Below, piece after piece: positions 19,028 through 28,820 of a stretch of DNA of 64,000 nucleotides. Both the position numbers and the translations under genes were made by a program. Source of the stretch: DAIDKA01 sp963726995 (GTDB lineage: Bacteria > Pseudomonadota > Gammaproteobacteria > Steroidobacterales > Steroidobacteraceae); the NCBI GenBank assembly GCA_963726995.1, contig CAVSEP010000007.1:1-64000 (forward strand). The letters are read 5' to 3'. Position 1 is the stretch's first letter; each line of letters opens with the position of its first letter. The notes under the pieces were generated by a model that was not told where the DNA came from, did not search any database, and saw only the letters and a list, made by a program, of their open reading frames with translations.

Positions 19028-19687
19028 ATGCCTCTGCGTTCATCACGCCTCGCATCACGATCCGCGGCACTGCTGTTGGTGGCCGCTGCGCATGTGCTGG
19101 TGATTTGGGCGTTCTGGCGCGCCCCGTCGCCTCAGGCCCCGGAAGTCCTGGTCTTCACCTCCACCCTGCCGTTCCCACCATCTGCCGTCCGCGACACCCC
19201 CACTGCGGAGTCGACGACTTCTGGAAACAAGACTGCTGCACGGCGTGCGCCCCCGAGGCCGGCCCGCCCGCGTGAGTCTGCGCTCCGCAACGCCGATGCA
19301 GGCCCCATCACCCTGCCCCCGGTGCCAGGTGCGAACGTGGATTGGTCCGCCCAGCTCACGCTGTTCGCCGATTCAGCGCTCCAGAATCAACAGACGGCCC
19401 GCGATCAGCGCGGCGCCCTAACCCGCCGGTTCATCGTGCCGACCGATCCGCGCAATCCGGGGGACACGGTGAACCGTGACTTTCGCTGGTACGATCAGGG
19501 CATCCATCGCATCGATACCCGCGGCCCGCTTCCGGCACTATGGCTGAGCGATCACTGTGTCCTGCTCGCGTTCATCATGCCCTTCTGCATGGTCGGCCAC
19601 ATCGAGATTCACGGCGACCTGCTCGACAGGCGGGCCATCGCGCGCGATGAATCAGAGGCTGCGCCCCGACTCAACGATGCGCCCTGA
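19028..19687 (+). CDS. Membrane-anchored periplasmic protein, TonB-like topology
   Basis: From the ATG at 19028 the product is 219 residues. An N-terminal anchor (ALLLVAAAHVLVIWAFWRA) resembles that of TonB, a proline/arginine-rich linker follows, and a C-terminal domain contains LPALWLSDHCVLLAFIMPF and VGHIEIHGDLLD. Similar proteins of unknown function occur in Xanthomonadaceae. The short C-terminal domain is not a standard TonB domain, so energy transduction is not claimed. The open frame extends upstream, but only this start gives a membrane anchor at the N-terminus. Confidence 0.6.
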   Translation: MPLRSSRLASRSAALLLVAAAHVLVIWAFWRAPSPQAPEVLVFTSTLPFPPSAVRDTPTAESTTSGNKTAARRAPPRPARPRESALRNADAGPITLPPVPGANVDWSAQLTLFADSALQNQQTARDQRGALTRRFIVPTDPRNPGDTVNRDFRWYDQGIHRIDTRGPLPALWLSDHCVLLAFIMPFCMVGHIEIHGDLLDRRAIARDESEAAPRLNDAP

Positions 19688-19712
19688 TTAAGGTGATCTG
19701 GATTACGGCCCG

Positions 19713-20780
19713 TCAGTCGGTCAGGCACTGCGGGTCAAATGCGTATTCGCCACGCAGCCAACTGCACACCTCCAAGGCGCAAGGCTCCGGAGCATGGCGC
19801 TGAAACTGCGCGATCAACCTCGAGCGCGCAGAAACCTCCAGTGACGAGAGTCCCTGTATCTGCAGTAGATCGAGTGCAGCGACCAGCTCGCCGCCCAATG
19901 CCTCTGAGCAGATTGACTTCGCCGGCATTGCCACACTGCTGCGGGCACCCTCCGATCCGGCGCCGAGGAACCGTGCGGCAATGGCGGCCAGCGGGATGCG
20001 CGAGAGTGCCGGCTGGTTCATCGGATTGACCGCCAGTCCTGCGACGCGGCCAGGGCTCAGCGACCAGCCGTCGGACAGGGCATCCAGATACAGATGTGAA
20101 CAGCGCGCCCGACCATCATTGGCGATGTGGTTGTCCCAGATCAGCGGCTTGCGACCCAGCCGGCTGGCGACGTCTTCGAGATGCTCATCCGGATAGCCCG
20201 TAGAGCAGACCTGCTGCCCGGTCCAGAACACGTCCACCGCGGGGTCCAGCGCCGCACCGAGGTCCTGAAGGTAGTTTTGGGGTGCGACGCCAAAGGCGAT
20301 TTGCAGTATGGGATCATCCGAATAGTAGGTGGGACAGAAGAAGATTCGCCGCGCCGCGGTCCACTGCGAAATATCGGTCACGATACGCGCCTGCAGTTGC
20401 GCCAGGCCGGGAACGGCGCTGTGCATGTCATCGAACAGCACCGCGAGGATATCCACGCCGACCTGGTTCAGCTGCTCAACCTTGCACCGCAGGGCCGCTC
20501 TGGCCTGCGTCGAATAGTCGTGGTGCAGGTCATAGGGCGTCAGCCCGATGCCGAATTGCAGAGCGCACGCCCGAAAATTGGCGGACAGCCCCGCGAGTCT
20601 GGCCTGCTGCTCGTTCGCCAGCGGCACCTGCCATTGGCGGCGCAAGCTCCGGTCGGCCTTCGGGGCATAGATGTAGTAGCTGAAGCCGTGGGAGCGCAGG
20701 AAGGGCGCGTAGTTCTGGCGTGCCGCATCGTCCCAAGGCCGGCCGAAAAATCCCTCGATGACCCCGATGTCCGGCGTCAT
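19713..20780 (-). CDS. GH84-type beta-N-acetylglucosaminidase (O-GlcNAcase-like)
   Basis: The protein of 355 residues begins IGVIEGFFGRPW, the signature opening of the GH84 catalytic barrel, followed by YYIYAPKADRSLRRQW. The adjacent catalytic aspartates lie in VLFDDM, and the later FWTGQQVCS and LIWDNHIAND segments also match GH84. It would remove N-acetylglucosamine by substrate-assisted catalysis. There is no signal peptide and no accessory domain, so it is a minimal, apparently cytoplasmic version. It overlaps the antiporter gene by four bases. Confidence 0.8.
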   Translation of the reverse strand: MTPDIGVIEGFFGRPWDDAARQNYAPFLRSHGFSYYIYAPKADRSLRRQWQVPLANEQQARLAGLSANFRACALQFGIGLTPYDLHHDYSTQARAALRCKVEQLNQVGVDILAVLFDDMHSAVPGLAQLQARIVTDISQWTAARRIFFCPTYYSDDPILQIAFGVAPQNYLQDLGAALDPAVDVFWTGQQVCSTGYPDEHLEDVASRLGRKPLIWDNHIANDGRARCSHLYLDALSDGWSLSPGRVAGLAVNPMNQPALSRIPLAAIAARFLGAGSEGARSSVAMPAKSICSEALGGELVAALDLLQIQGLSSLEVSARSRLIAQFQRHAPEPCALEVCSWLRGEYAFDPQCLTD

Positions 20781-22429
20781 TCCCGCAGCTCACTCCCGCC
20801 CACGCTAGCCAGGTGCGCCTCGCGCAGGTCGAACTCCCGCTCGACCCGGCGGCGCGCTTCATCCTTCAGCGCCCCATTGCGATAGGTCGCATTGATGTGC
20901 TCCCGCTCCGTGGCGATCAGCTGGTACTCCACGGCATCCCGTTCGCGGGTCAAGGCCGTGTGCGCCTCATCACCGTCGCCGCGATGTTCCACGTGACGAA
21001 GACGATCGCGGTACATGCGCCGCAGGGGTTCCAGCACCTCTTCACCCAGCTTGCCCTCGGCGCCGATCTGCTCCAGCCGGGCCAAGGCCGCCTTGATGCC
21101 GGCGTGCCGCGCCTTGAATTCCTCGCGGCGGTCGCGAAAGCGCTCGCGGCGGCCGGCATTGGCCAGCCCCAGCCAGGTGATCAGTCCAGGCAGCGCCAGG
21201 CCCTGACCGACCAGGGTCACCAGGATGACCGCGAAGGTCAGGAACAGGATGAGATTGCGTCCCGGAAAGGGAGTGCCATCCTCCAGCAGTACCGGCAACG
21301 ACAATGCGGCAGCCAGTGACACCACGCCGCGTATGCCCGTGAACGCCACGGTGAAGGCTCGCTGCCAGGATATCGAGTCGTCCCCGGCATCCGCATGACG
21401 GCCCAGCACCGCGAGGTAGGCCGCCGGAAAGATCCACAGGAATCGGGCCCCGATGACCACCACGCTGACGATGCCGGCGGCCAGGGCCAGCTGCGCGGTC
21501 GAATAGCCCGCAATGCCCTGGACGATGGCCCGCGCCTGCAGACCGGTGACCAGGAATACCAGGCCTTCCACGAGGTAGACCAGGAAGTCCCAGAAAAACA
21601 CACCCTGCAGGCGGGTTGCGGAACTGATCAGGCGCTGGCCATTCCAGCTTACGTACAGCCCGCAGGCCACCGTGGCGAGCACACCGGAGCCACCCAGGTG
21701 TTCGGGCGGCCAGAAGGCGACGAATGGCGTGAGCAGGGACAGGGTCACTTCTATGTGGGTGTCGCGGGCCCAGTGGCGCAGATGCAGCATCAACCAGGCC
21801 ACCGCAATGCCCCACAGGACCTCCCCCACGACGATCAGCGAGAACAGTGCCGAGGCATGGCCGATGGAGACACTCCCGGCGCTCACTGCCACCACTGCAA
21901 AGCGTACCAGCACCAGCGCGGTCGCGTCATTGGCGAGGCCCTCGCCCTCGAGGATGGTCAGGATGCGCCGTGGAATCTGCATGCGTCGGGCAATCGCCAG
22001 CGGCGCGATGGCATCCGGCGGCGAGACGATGGCACCCAAAGTGAACCCGACCGGCCAGGACAGCTGCAGCCACCGGTGACAGGCCGCCGCCACCAGCACC
22101 GTGGTGAATACCACGCAGCCGACGGCGAGCAGCGAAATGCCGCCCAGGTTGGCGCAAAACTCCTTCCAGCTCATCGAGAAGGCCGCCTGATAGATGAACA
22201 GCGGCAGAATGACCAGCAGTACCAGCTCCGGTGCCAGCGTCACGCCCGGTAGTTTCGGGATCAGCGCGAGCACGACCCCGGTCAGCACCAGCAATATGGA
22301 GGACGGCACCTTCAGCCGGGTGGCCAAAGCCTCCACGGCGGCGATCACGGCGAGCAGCACGACGAGCAATTGCAGCGTCTGGATCATGATGTATCGGTCG
22401 GCAAGCGATTGAGGCAGCATATCAGGCAC
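20777..22429 (-). CDS. Cation/proton antiporter of the CPA1 family
   Basis: The 550-residue protein has about 12 hydrophobic spans in the first 400 residues and conserved CPA1 stretches: GAIVSPPDAIAPLAIARR (family motif with the key Asp), ILEGEGLANDATALVLVRFA (ND motif) and FTGIRGVVSLAAALSLP. The last 130 residues are a charged cytoplasmic helical tail. It likely exchanges sodium or potassium for protons at the inner membrane. The first in-frame ATG (22429) is followed by several hydrophilic residues; an internal Met about 14 codons later is an alternative start. Confidence 0.85.
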   Translation of the reverse strand: MPDMLPQSLADRYIMIQTLQLLVVLLAVIAAVEALATRLKVPSSILLVLTGVVLALIPKLPGVTLAPELVLLVILPLFIYQAAFSMSWKEFCANLGGISLLAVGCVVFTTVLVAAACHRWLQLSWPVGFTLGAIVSPPDAIAPLAIARRMQIPRRILTILEGEGLANDATALVLVRFAVVAVSAGSVSIGHASALFSLIVVGEVLWGIAVAWLMLHLRHWARDTHIEVTLSLLTPFVAFWPPEHLGGSGVLATVACGLYVSWNGQRLISSATRLQGVFFWDFLVYLVEGLVFLVTGLQARAIVQGIAGYSTAQLALAAGIVSVVVIGARFLWIFPAAYLAVLGRHADAGDDSISWQRAFTVAFTGIRGVVSLAAALSLPVLLEDGTPFPGRNLILFLTFAVILVTLVGQGLALPGLITWLGLANAGRRERFRDRREEFKARHAGIKAALARLEQIGAEGKLGEEVLEPLRRMYRDRLRHVEHRGDGDEAHTALTRERDAVEYQLIATEREHINATYRNGALKDEARRRVEREFDLREAHLASVGGSELRE

Positions 22430-22527
22430 TTGTAGCGGGGCAATCCGGCGCGGCGGCGTTGCGTCAACCCTACCCGGTGCCGTACGTTGTACCGCTGTGG
22501 GGCGGCGCGATTGCCAGGAGCATAGCT

Positions 22528-23127
22528 ATGAGCAGGCTTAGGGTATTGATTCCGATTGCACTGGTAGGCGCCGCACTGGCGGGCTGCGCCGGAATTCCGG
22601 TCCGCACCGACCAGAACAGCCAGCTGCTGGCCACGGTGCACTGTCAGTCGGTCGCCTGGGCAGGCGGCTTCAAGGGCGCCAGCCCCTTGCGCAACACCAT
22701 CGCCAATCCGCTGAACGAAGCCCGGCTGCGCGATGCCATCGCCGCCAACCTCCAGTCCGCCGGGATTCCCCTGGTGGAAAGGTCCCCTGCCGCACCGGCC
22801 GCGCCGCCGGCCGCAAGCCCCGCCGCGGACGCTCAATGCCTGATCGGCTACGGTATTGGCATGGAGCGCCAGGTCGATGCCGTCTACCCGGAGGACTGGG
22901 GCTATGGCATCGGGTACTGGGGACCGGGATGGGGCCCCGGCTGGGGCTGGGGCGCACCCTACGTCTACCACCAGAGCTTCATTACCCTGGATCTGTATGA
23001 CGCGGCATCCCGCAAGCCCATGTGGCACGCCTCGGCCGAAACGAGCTTGAGCGGACTTAGCGGCGATCCGGCCAACCAGCGCATCCGCGCCGCGGTGGAT
23101 GCGATCTTCCTGAAGTTTCCCCGTTAG
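22528..23127 (+). CDS. DUF4136-type lipoprotein
   Basis: The ATG at 22528 is preceded by caggag and opens a lipoprotein signal (VLIPIALVGAALAGC, lipobox LAGC). The mature part has the DUF4136 pattern: a short first strand, NPLNEARLRDAIAANLQSAGI, then a GYGIGMERQV strand. A tryptophan/glycine-rich loop precedes FITLDLYDAASRKPMWHASAE, and the end is AVDAIFLKFP. Such proteins are outer-membrane lipoproteins of unknown role. It is divergent from the antiporter. Confidence 0.75.
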   Translation: MSRLRVLIPIALVGAALAGCAGIPVRTDQNSQLLATVHCQSVAWAGGFKGASPLRNTIANPLNEARLRDAIAANLQSAGIPLVERSPAAPAAPPAASPAADAQCLIGYGIGMERQVDAVYPEDWGYGIGYWGPGWGPGWGWGAPYVYHQSFITLDLYDAASRKPMWHASAETSLSGLSGDPANQRIRAAVDAIFLKFPR

Positions 23128-23130
23128 GCC

Positions 23131-25295
23131 TCAGGACGGCCCGACGGTAAGGTCAATCGTGCCGACCAGCAGCTCGGCGCGATCGGCCCGCGGCCCGACC
23201 AGGATTTCAACGCAGCCGGCTTCAAAAACCGGACGCAGATCCTGACCCAGGAACTGCAGACGCTCGGCGGGCACTTCGATCGTGAGGGTGCGGCGCTCGC
23301 CGGGATCGAGCTCCTGACGCCCGAAACCGGCCAGCTGCAGCAGGGGACGGGAGACGCTGGCGACCACATCGTGCGTAAAGACGAACACGGTCTCACAGGC
23401 GGGCCGGTTGCCGTCGTTAGTCAGATCCACCTGCACCGTGACGGTGTCGCGCGCCGTGACCTGCGTGGGTGCGATGCGCAGGTTCGAATAGCGGAAGCGG
23501 CCATAGGTGAGGCCATGGCCGAAGGCGAACAGGGGCTCGTTGGGCGAGTCCAGGTACTTGCTGGTGAACTTGTCGGCCGGATTCGCAGGCCGCCCGCTGC
23601 GCCGCTCGCTGTGGAACACCGGGATCTGACCCACCGAGCGGGGCCAGGAAATGGCCGTGCGCCCGCTGGGGGAAACCTTGCCCAGCACCACATCGGCCAC
23701 GGCGTGACCGGCCTCGCAGCCCGGAAACCAGGCAGCGATCAGCGCCGTCGCTGGCCTGCGTCAGCGTCTGCACCGTCAGCGGCCGTCCGGAGAACAGCAC
23801 CACGGCGCAGGGTTTGCCCAGCGCCTGCGCGCGCGCCAGTACCGCGGTGGCAAGCGCCTGCTGCGCGCCCGGCAATCCCGGATGCACGCGACTGGCAGCC
23901 TCCCCGCTCATGACGGCTGCCTCGCCCAGGCACAGCAGGATGTTCTCGGCCTGATCGCACAAGGCCACCGCCGCGGCGATGCCGGTGGTGTCATCACCCT
24001 CGATGGCTACCCCCGGCGCATAGCTCAGCAGGGCACTGCGGCAATGCCGCACGCAGCCCGGCGAACACGCTCACATGGTTCTCCGCCACGCCCGCCGCCC
24101 ACCAGGGCCCGCGCATTTCCGCGGCCGCATCGGCCAGCGGACCGATGACCGCCAGCGAGCGCAGAGTCGCCCTTGAATGGCAGCATGTCGTGCTCATTCT
24201 TCAGCAACACCAGCGATTGCGCCGCCACCCGACGCGCGCCAGCGCGCGCCGTCGGGCGATGACGCGCATCAGATTCCTGGGTTCGACAACGGCCGTAGGG
24301 ATCATCGAACAGCCCCAGCTGCTCCTTCAGCCGCAGCACGCGCCGCACCGCTGTGTCGATCTGCTCCATGCTGACCAGACCGCGTTCCAAGGCCACCGGC
24401 AGCCCATGCCGATAGCCATCGGCCATCATGTCGATGTCGACTCCGGCCTGCAGCGCCAGGGCTGCCGCTTCGGGCAGATCGGAGGCCACGCCGTGATTGA
24501 GCAGTTCGCGAATGGCGTTGTAGTCGCTGACGATCACGCCATCGAACCCCATGCCCACCCGCAGCCAGTCGCGCAGCAGCCCGGTATGCGCCGTCATCGG
24601 AATCCCGGCCAGGTCCGTAAAGGCCGGCATGATGGTGGCAACGCCGGCGCGCACAGCGGCCGCAAAGGGCGGCAGGTGCACTTCATGCAGGGTGCGCTCG
24701 GAGATGTCCACCGAGGCGTACTCGCGGCCCGCCGTAACCGGCGCGTAGGCACAGAAATGTTTGGCGCAGGCGGCCAGCGCATCCAGCTGATGCGAGGTCT
24801 GTCACCCTGGAAGCCGCGCACTTTGGCGACGGCCATCCGTTCGGCCAGCCAGGAATCCTCGCCCGACCCTTCCACGGTGCGACCCCAGCGCGGATCGCGC
24901 GACACATCGAGCATCGGTGCAAAGGTCATCGCCAGGCCATCGGCAGCGCCTTCGATGGCGGCCTCGCGTGCCGTGGCCTCCCAGACGGCCGGATCAAAGA
25001 TCCCAGCCTCGGCCAGCGGCACCGGAAACAACGAGCGATGGCCATGGATGATGTCCAGCCCGATGAGCAGCGGGATCTTCAGCCGCGACTCCTCCACCGC
25101 CAGGCGCTGCATGTCCCGCACCGGCCCCGCCCCCACCATATTGAGGAGGTTGCCGATGGCCCCGCTGCGGATGGAATCGGTGGAGTCCCCCGCAATCACC
25201 GGTCCGGTGACCGTGAACGAGGAGGCGGTCATGGTCAGCTGGCCGAGCTTCTCGACCAGCGTCATGCTGGCAATCAGGGTATCGATCCGGCTCAT
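23131..25295 (-). pseudogene. GH3 beta-glucosidase broken by about four frameshifts
   Basis: The ATG at 25295 starts SRIDTLIASMTLVEKLGQL. Typical BglX-like segments follow: IPLLIGLDIIHGHRSLFPVPLA, MTFAPMLDVSRDPRWGRTVEG and GEDSWLAERM; in the next frame FDGVIVSDYNAI (nucleophile Asp region), LVLLKNEHDMLPF; in another LAVIGPLAD; then the C-terminal FAFGHGLTY and a fibronectin-like domain up to 23131. The total of about 720 residues fits the family. Frame changes lie near 24790, 24170, 24050 and 23710. There is no signal peptide. It is divergent from the GH144-like gene with only 22 bases between start codons. Confidence 0.8.
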
Positions 25296-25317
25296 GAACC
25301 GTCTATTAGGATACAGG

Positions 25318-26634
25318 ATGGCCGGACCACCGCCAAGGTCCCGACCCGACCGCCGCAGCCGGCGCGCCTTGAGTCCGGCGGCGATCGCCGCCCTGCCCGA
25401 TGATGCGCTGCTCGAAGCCGTGCAGCGGCAGACCTTCCGCTTCTTCTGGGAAGGCGGGCACCCGGTCAGCGGACTTGCGGCCGACCGGCGCACGCACGCG
25501 CGCAGTGCCGGTGGATGATCTGGCGGCCATCGGCGGCACCGGCTTTGGGCTGATGTGCCTCATCGTGGCAGTGGAGCGCGGCTGGATCACGCGTGAGGCC
25601 GCCGTCGAGCGCATCCTCGCCATGCTGGATGTGCTGACCGCGCCCCGTGCTATCACGGCGCGCTCCCGCACTTTCTGAACGGCCGCACGGGCGCCACCAT
25701 AGCCTTTGGACGCAAGGACGATGCCGCGGATCTGGTTGAAACTTCCTTTCTATGCATGGGCCTGTTGTGCGTGCGGCAGTACTTCGATGCCGAGCAGGCC
25801 AAGGAGGCGCAGCTGCGCGCTCGGGCCAATGGCCTGTGGGAGGAAGTGGAATGGAGCTGGTTCACGCAGGGCGGGCGCCCGCTGCTGTACTGGCACTGGA
25901 GTCCCAACAATGGCTGGGCCATGGACCATGAGATCCACGGCTGGAACGAGTGTCTGATCACCTACGTGCTGGCGGCCGCCGCACCGCGCTACCCGGTGGA
26001 TCCCTTGGTGTATCACCGCGGCTTCGCCGCCGGTCGCGATTTCCTGAACGGCAAGTCCTACTACGACATCAAGCTGCCGTTGGGGATGCCCTACGGCGGT
26101 CCGCTGTTCTTCACCCACTACTCCTTCTGCGGCCTGGATCCCCACGGTCTGAAGGACGGGTATGCCGACTACTGGCAGCAGAACCTGGCGCACGCCCACA
26201 TCAATCACGCGCATTGCGCCCGCAATCCGCACGGCCACGCCGGTTACAGCGCCGAGTGCTGGGGGCTCACCGCCAGCGATGACCCGGACGGCTACGCGGC
26301 GCACGATCCGGCCAACGACAATGGCACGATCTCCCCCACCGCGGCGCTCTCCAGCCTGCCCTATACGCCCCAGGAGTCGCTGGCGGCCATCCGCCATTTC
26401 CTGCGCCGCTACGGCGCCAAGGTCTGGGGACGATACGGTTTCGTGGATGCCTTCTGCGAGCAGCGCGGCTGGTATGCGGATACCTTCCTCGCCATCGATC
26501 AGGGCCCGATCATCGTCATGATCGAAAACCACCGCACCGGACTGCTGTGGCGGCTGTTCATGTCCATTCCGGAAATCCAGAATGGCCTGCGCAAACTCGG
26601 CTTCAGCAGCCCGCGACTGCGCGGTCGGCGTTGA
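25318..26634 (+). pseudogene. GH144-like endo-beta-1,2-glucanase with two frameshifts
   Basis: Three consecutive pieces in different frames match the family. They are LEAVQRQTFRFFWEGGHPVSG, then IGGTGFGLMCLIVAVERGWITREAAVERIL, then HFLNGRTGATIAFGRKDDAADLVETSFLCMGLL and a long intact C-terminal part with WHWSPNNGWAMDHEIHGWNECLI and PLFFTHYSFCGLDP. GH144 enzymes cleave beta-1,2-glucan, and a neighbouring GH3 beta-glucosidase is a known partner. Frame changes lie near 25490 and 25650. No export signal is seen. The substrate assignment rests on family resemblance only. Confidence 0.7.
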
Positions 26635-27947
26635 ACCCGGGTGGGGAGATCGATTGCGGCGCCAGTCTTGATGACTGGATCGAGGCCCAGTACCACCACT
26701 GCGCGCAGCAGATGCTGCGCGGCATATCCGCCACCGACATCATCAAGCATCGCCCCGGATTCGGCCAAAGCATCCAGGCGCATGTGGGCTCCGTGGTGGC
26801 CTCCCCGGTGCTCGCCTCCTACGACCCGGATCCGGACTACTTCTTCCACTGGTACCGCGATTCGGCGGTGGTGATGGATGCGCTGCGCATTCTGTATGAA
26901 CGCGGCACGCTCGGCGATGAGGCGCTGCAGCTGTTCGGACAGTTCGTGCACTTCAGCCTGGATCTTGCGCAACTGGACGGGCGAACTCTGGTGGCACAGC
27001 CGCAGTGGCGCGAACGGGTCCAGCCCGATTTCGTTCAGTACCTGCGCCCGGACAGCGAGCTTTCCCTTGCACATGGGGAACGCATCCGCGGCGAAACCCG
27101 CCTCAACGCGGATGGCAGCCTGGACATCTCAAAATGGCCGCGGCCGCAGCACGATGGCATTGCCACCCGGGCCCTGACCCTGGTGCGCTGGCTGCAGCTG
27201 GCGAGCATCGAGCCGCCGCTGCGTGAGAGCGCCTCGCGGCTGCTGAAGGCGGATCTGCAGTACACGCGCCGGCACTGGCCCGAACCCTCCTATGACATCT
27301 GGGAGGAGGACCTGGGGCTGCACTACTACACGCTGTGCACGGCCGCCGCGGCGCTGGGTGATGATCCGGCCTGCGCGGCCATCTTCTCGCTGTTGGACGG
27401 CTTCTGGGATGCGGATAACGGCTACTACCGATCGCGCACCCTGCACAGCGGCGCCGTGTCGCCCAAGCAGCTGGATATCGCCGTGATCCTGGCGGCCATA
27501 CATACCGATCTGCCGCGGCAGCGGCATTCGCCGCAGGATCCGCGCATCCATGCGACTCTGACCCGACTGGAGGAACTGTTCGCCGGGCAATACGCCATCA
27601 ATGCCCAGCGTCCCGCCGGGTCGGGGCCGGCGATGGGTCGTTATGCGGGGGACCTCTACTACTCCGGCGGCGCCTATTACTTCTCGACGCTGGGAGCCGC
27701 ACAGCTTTGCTACCTCACCGCCTGCCGGATGACTCCCGAAGCGGCACAACCGTGGCGGCAGCGCGGGGATGCCTTTCTTGAAACCGTCCGGGCCTTCACG
27801 CCACCCTCGGGAGACCTGTCCGAGCAGTTCGATCAGCGCACCGGCGCCCAGAATTCTTCCCGGAACCTGACATGGAGTTATGCGGCTTTCATCACGGCCG
27901 CGGCCGCGCGCGCCAGGGCCATGGCCGGAAACCTTACGAAATCTTGA
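26631..27947 (+). CDS. GH15 glucoamylase-type glycoside hydrolase
   Basis: A TTG start at 26631 overlaps the upstream TGA (TTGA), suggesting translational coupling; the frame is open further upstream inside the previous gene. The 438-residue product has GH15 hallmarks. These are the entry motif YFFHWYRDSAVVMDALR, the general-acid segment YDIWEEDLGLHYYTLCTA, and the general-base segment GDLSEQFDQRTG followed by RNLTWSYAAFITA. It hydrolyses glucosyl linkages from chain ends with inversion. There is no signal peptide or starch-binding domain. Its place behind the GH144-like gene suggests a shared oligosaccharide route. Confidence 0.85.
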   Translation: MNPGGEIDCGASLDDWIEAQYHHCAQQMLRGISATDIIKHRPGFGQSIQAHVGSVVASPVLASYDPDPDYFFHWYRDSAVVMDALRILYERGTLGDEALQLFGQFVHFSLDLAQLDGRTLVAQPQWRERVQPDFVQYLRPDSELSLAHGERIRGETRLNADGSLDISKWPRPQHDGIATRALTLVRWLQLASIEPPLRESASRLLKADLQYTRRHWPEPSYDIWEEDLGLHYYTLCTAAAALGDDPACAAIFSLLDGFWDADNGYYRSRTLHSGAVSPKQLDIAVILAAIHTDLPRQRHSPQDPRIHATLTRLEELFAGQYAINAQRPAGSGPAMGRYAGDLYYSGGAYYFSTLGAAQLCYLTACRMTPEAAQPWRQRGDAFLETVRAFTPPSGDLSEQFDQRTGAQNSSRNLTWSYAAFITAAAARARAMAGNLTKS

Positions 27948-28035
27948 ACCGCGCCCGTGCACGCCGGCGCCGCGCCCGCGTTTAATTGCCTACCAGGCGC
28001 GCTTGGGGGCGCGTCATGTCACATCGAGGTCTGGC

Positions 28036-28380
28036 ATGCGCAACAGTGAATTCCACGTCCGAAACCTGATTCTGGCCGCTGTCGTGGCCGCGACAGTCAG
28101 CGCCTGTGTGGTGGTTCCCGCCCGGGGCTACTACGGCGGTGGCTACTACACCGGCGTGGTGACCATTGCACCCCCTGCTCCGCAGGTCGAAGTGTATGGC
28201 GCACCCCCGGTGGCCGGTTATATGTGGCTGGGTGGCTACTGGAACTGGGTGGGCGGTCGCCACGTCTGGGTGGGCGGGCATTGGGCCGCGCCGCGCCCGG
28301 GATACCGCTGGGCGCCCCATCGCTGGGAACACCGCGGCGATGGCTGGCATATGACCGGCGGCGCCTGGGTACGGCGCTGA
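28036..28380 (+). CDS. YXWGXW-repeat small exported protein
   Basis: The 114-residue protein has a lipoprotein-like signal (LAAVVAATVSAC) and then a tyrosine/tryptophan/glycine-rich body with YMWLGGYWNWVGGRHVWVGG and YRWAPHRWEHRGDGWHMTGG, the YXWGXW type repeats. These small envelope proteins are common in proteobacteria with no fixed role. The gene stands alone between GH15 and the convergent YidB-like gene. Confidence 0.75.
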   Translation: MRNSEFHVRNLILAAVVAATVSACVVVPARGYYGGGYYTGVVTIAPPAPQVEVYGAPPVAGYMWLGGYWNWVGGRHVWVGGHWAAPRPGYRWAPHRWEHRGDGWHMTGGAWVRR

Positions 28381-28399
28381 TCCTGCCCTGAGGGCAGCG

Positions 28400-28425
28400 G
28401 GAGGCTCGACAGCCATCGGGCCTCC
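28400..28425. terminator. Hairpin between convergent genes
   Basis: Arms ggaggc (28400-28405) and gcctcc (28420-28425) are followed by tttaa on the plus strand. A second small hairpin, ctgccc-tga-gggcag, lies just before at 28383-28397. Together they sit exactly between two convergent stops, where a bidirectional terminator would be expected. The 14-base loop makes the main hairpin modest. Confidence 0.45.
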
Positions 28426-28444
28426 TTTAAGGAACTGCGCGTAC

Positions 28445-28777
28445 CTAAGGCTTCGGCACCGCGCCACCCGGCGTCAGATGATCAACGGCCTGTGGCAGCA
28501 CCTGCGCGAGCTTTTGCGCCAGGGTCTGCGGATCCATGCCGAACTTGGTCGCCAGTTCCTGCAATTTGCCGCTGCCCAGGGCCTGCTGCAGCTGCTCGGC
28601 GCTGATGGGCAGGTTGCTGCCGTTGCCCACCCAGGATCGGACCGTACTGCCCAGGCCCTGACTCTCCAGTTGCGCGACAATGCCCTGCACGCCGCCGTGC
28701 TGGTCGATCATATGGCCCACGACCTGGGCCATTTCCGCCCCGACCACGCCGCCCAGAACACCGTCCATGAATCCCAT
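28445..28777 (-). CDS. YidB/DUF937-like protein
   Basis: This 110-residue protein starts GFMDGVLGGVVGAEMAQVV and has the family pattern: a glutamine/glycine-rich middle (QHGGVQGIVAQLESQGLGSTVRSW), then VGNGSNLPISAEQLQQALGSGKLQELATKFGM and a C-terminal LAQKLAQVLPQAVDHLTPGG helix. The family is a cytoplasmic helical bundle of unknown function. It is divergent from the ABC-type gene 43 bases away. Confidence 0.85.
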   Translation of the reverse strand: MGFMDGVLGGVVGAEMAQVVGHMIDQHGGVQGIVAQLESQGLGSTVRSWVGNGSNLPISAEQLQQALGSGKLQELATKFGMDPQTLAQKLAQVLPQAVDHLTPGGAVPKP

Positions 28778-28820
28778 GAGATTCTCCTTGAGCTATGGGT
28801 AGTGATGCATTATACGGCGG

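Noticed and set aside
24145..25518. 457-residue plus-strand frame spanning the GH3 gene
   Set aside because: It is antisense to GH3 for most of its length; only its last part, from 25318, is the genuine start of the GH144-like gene.
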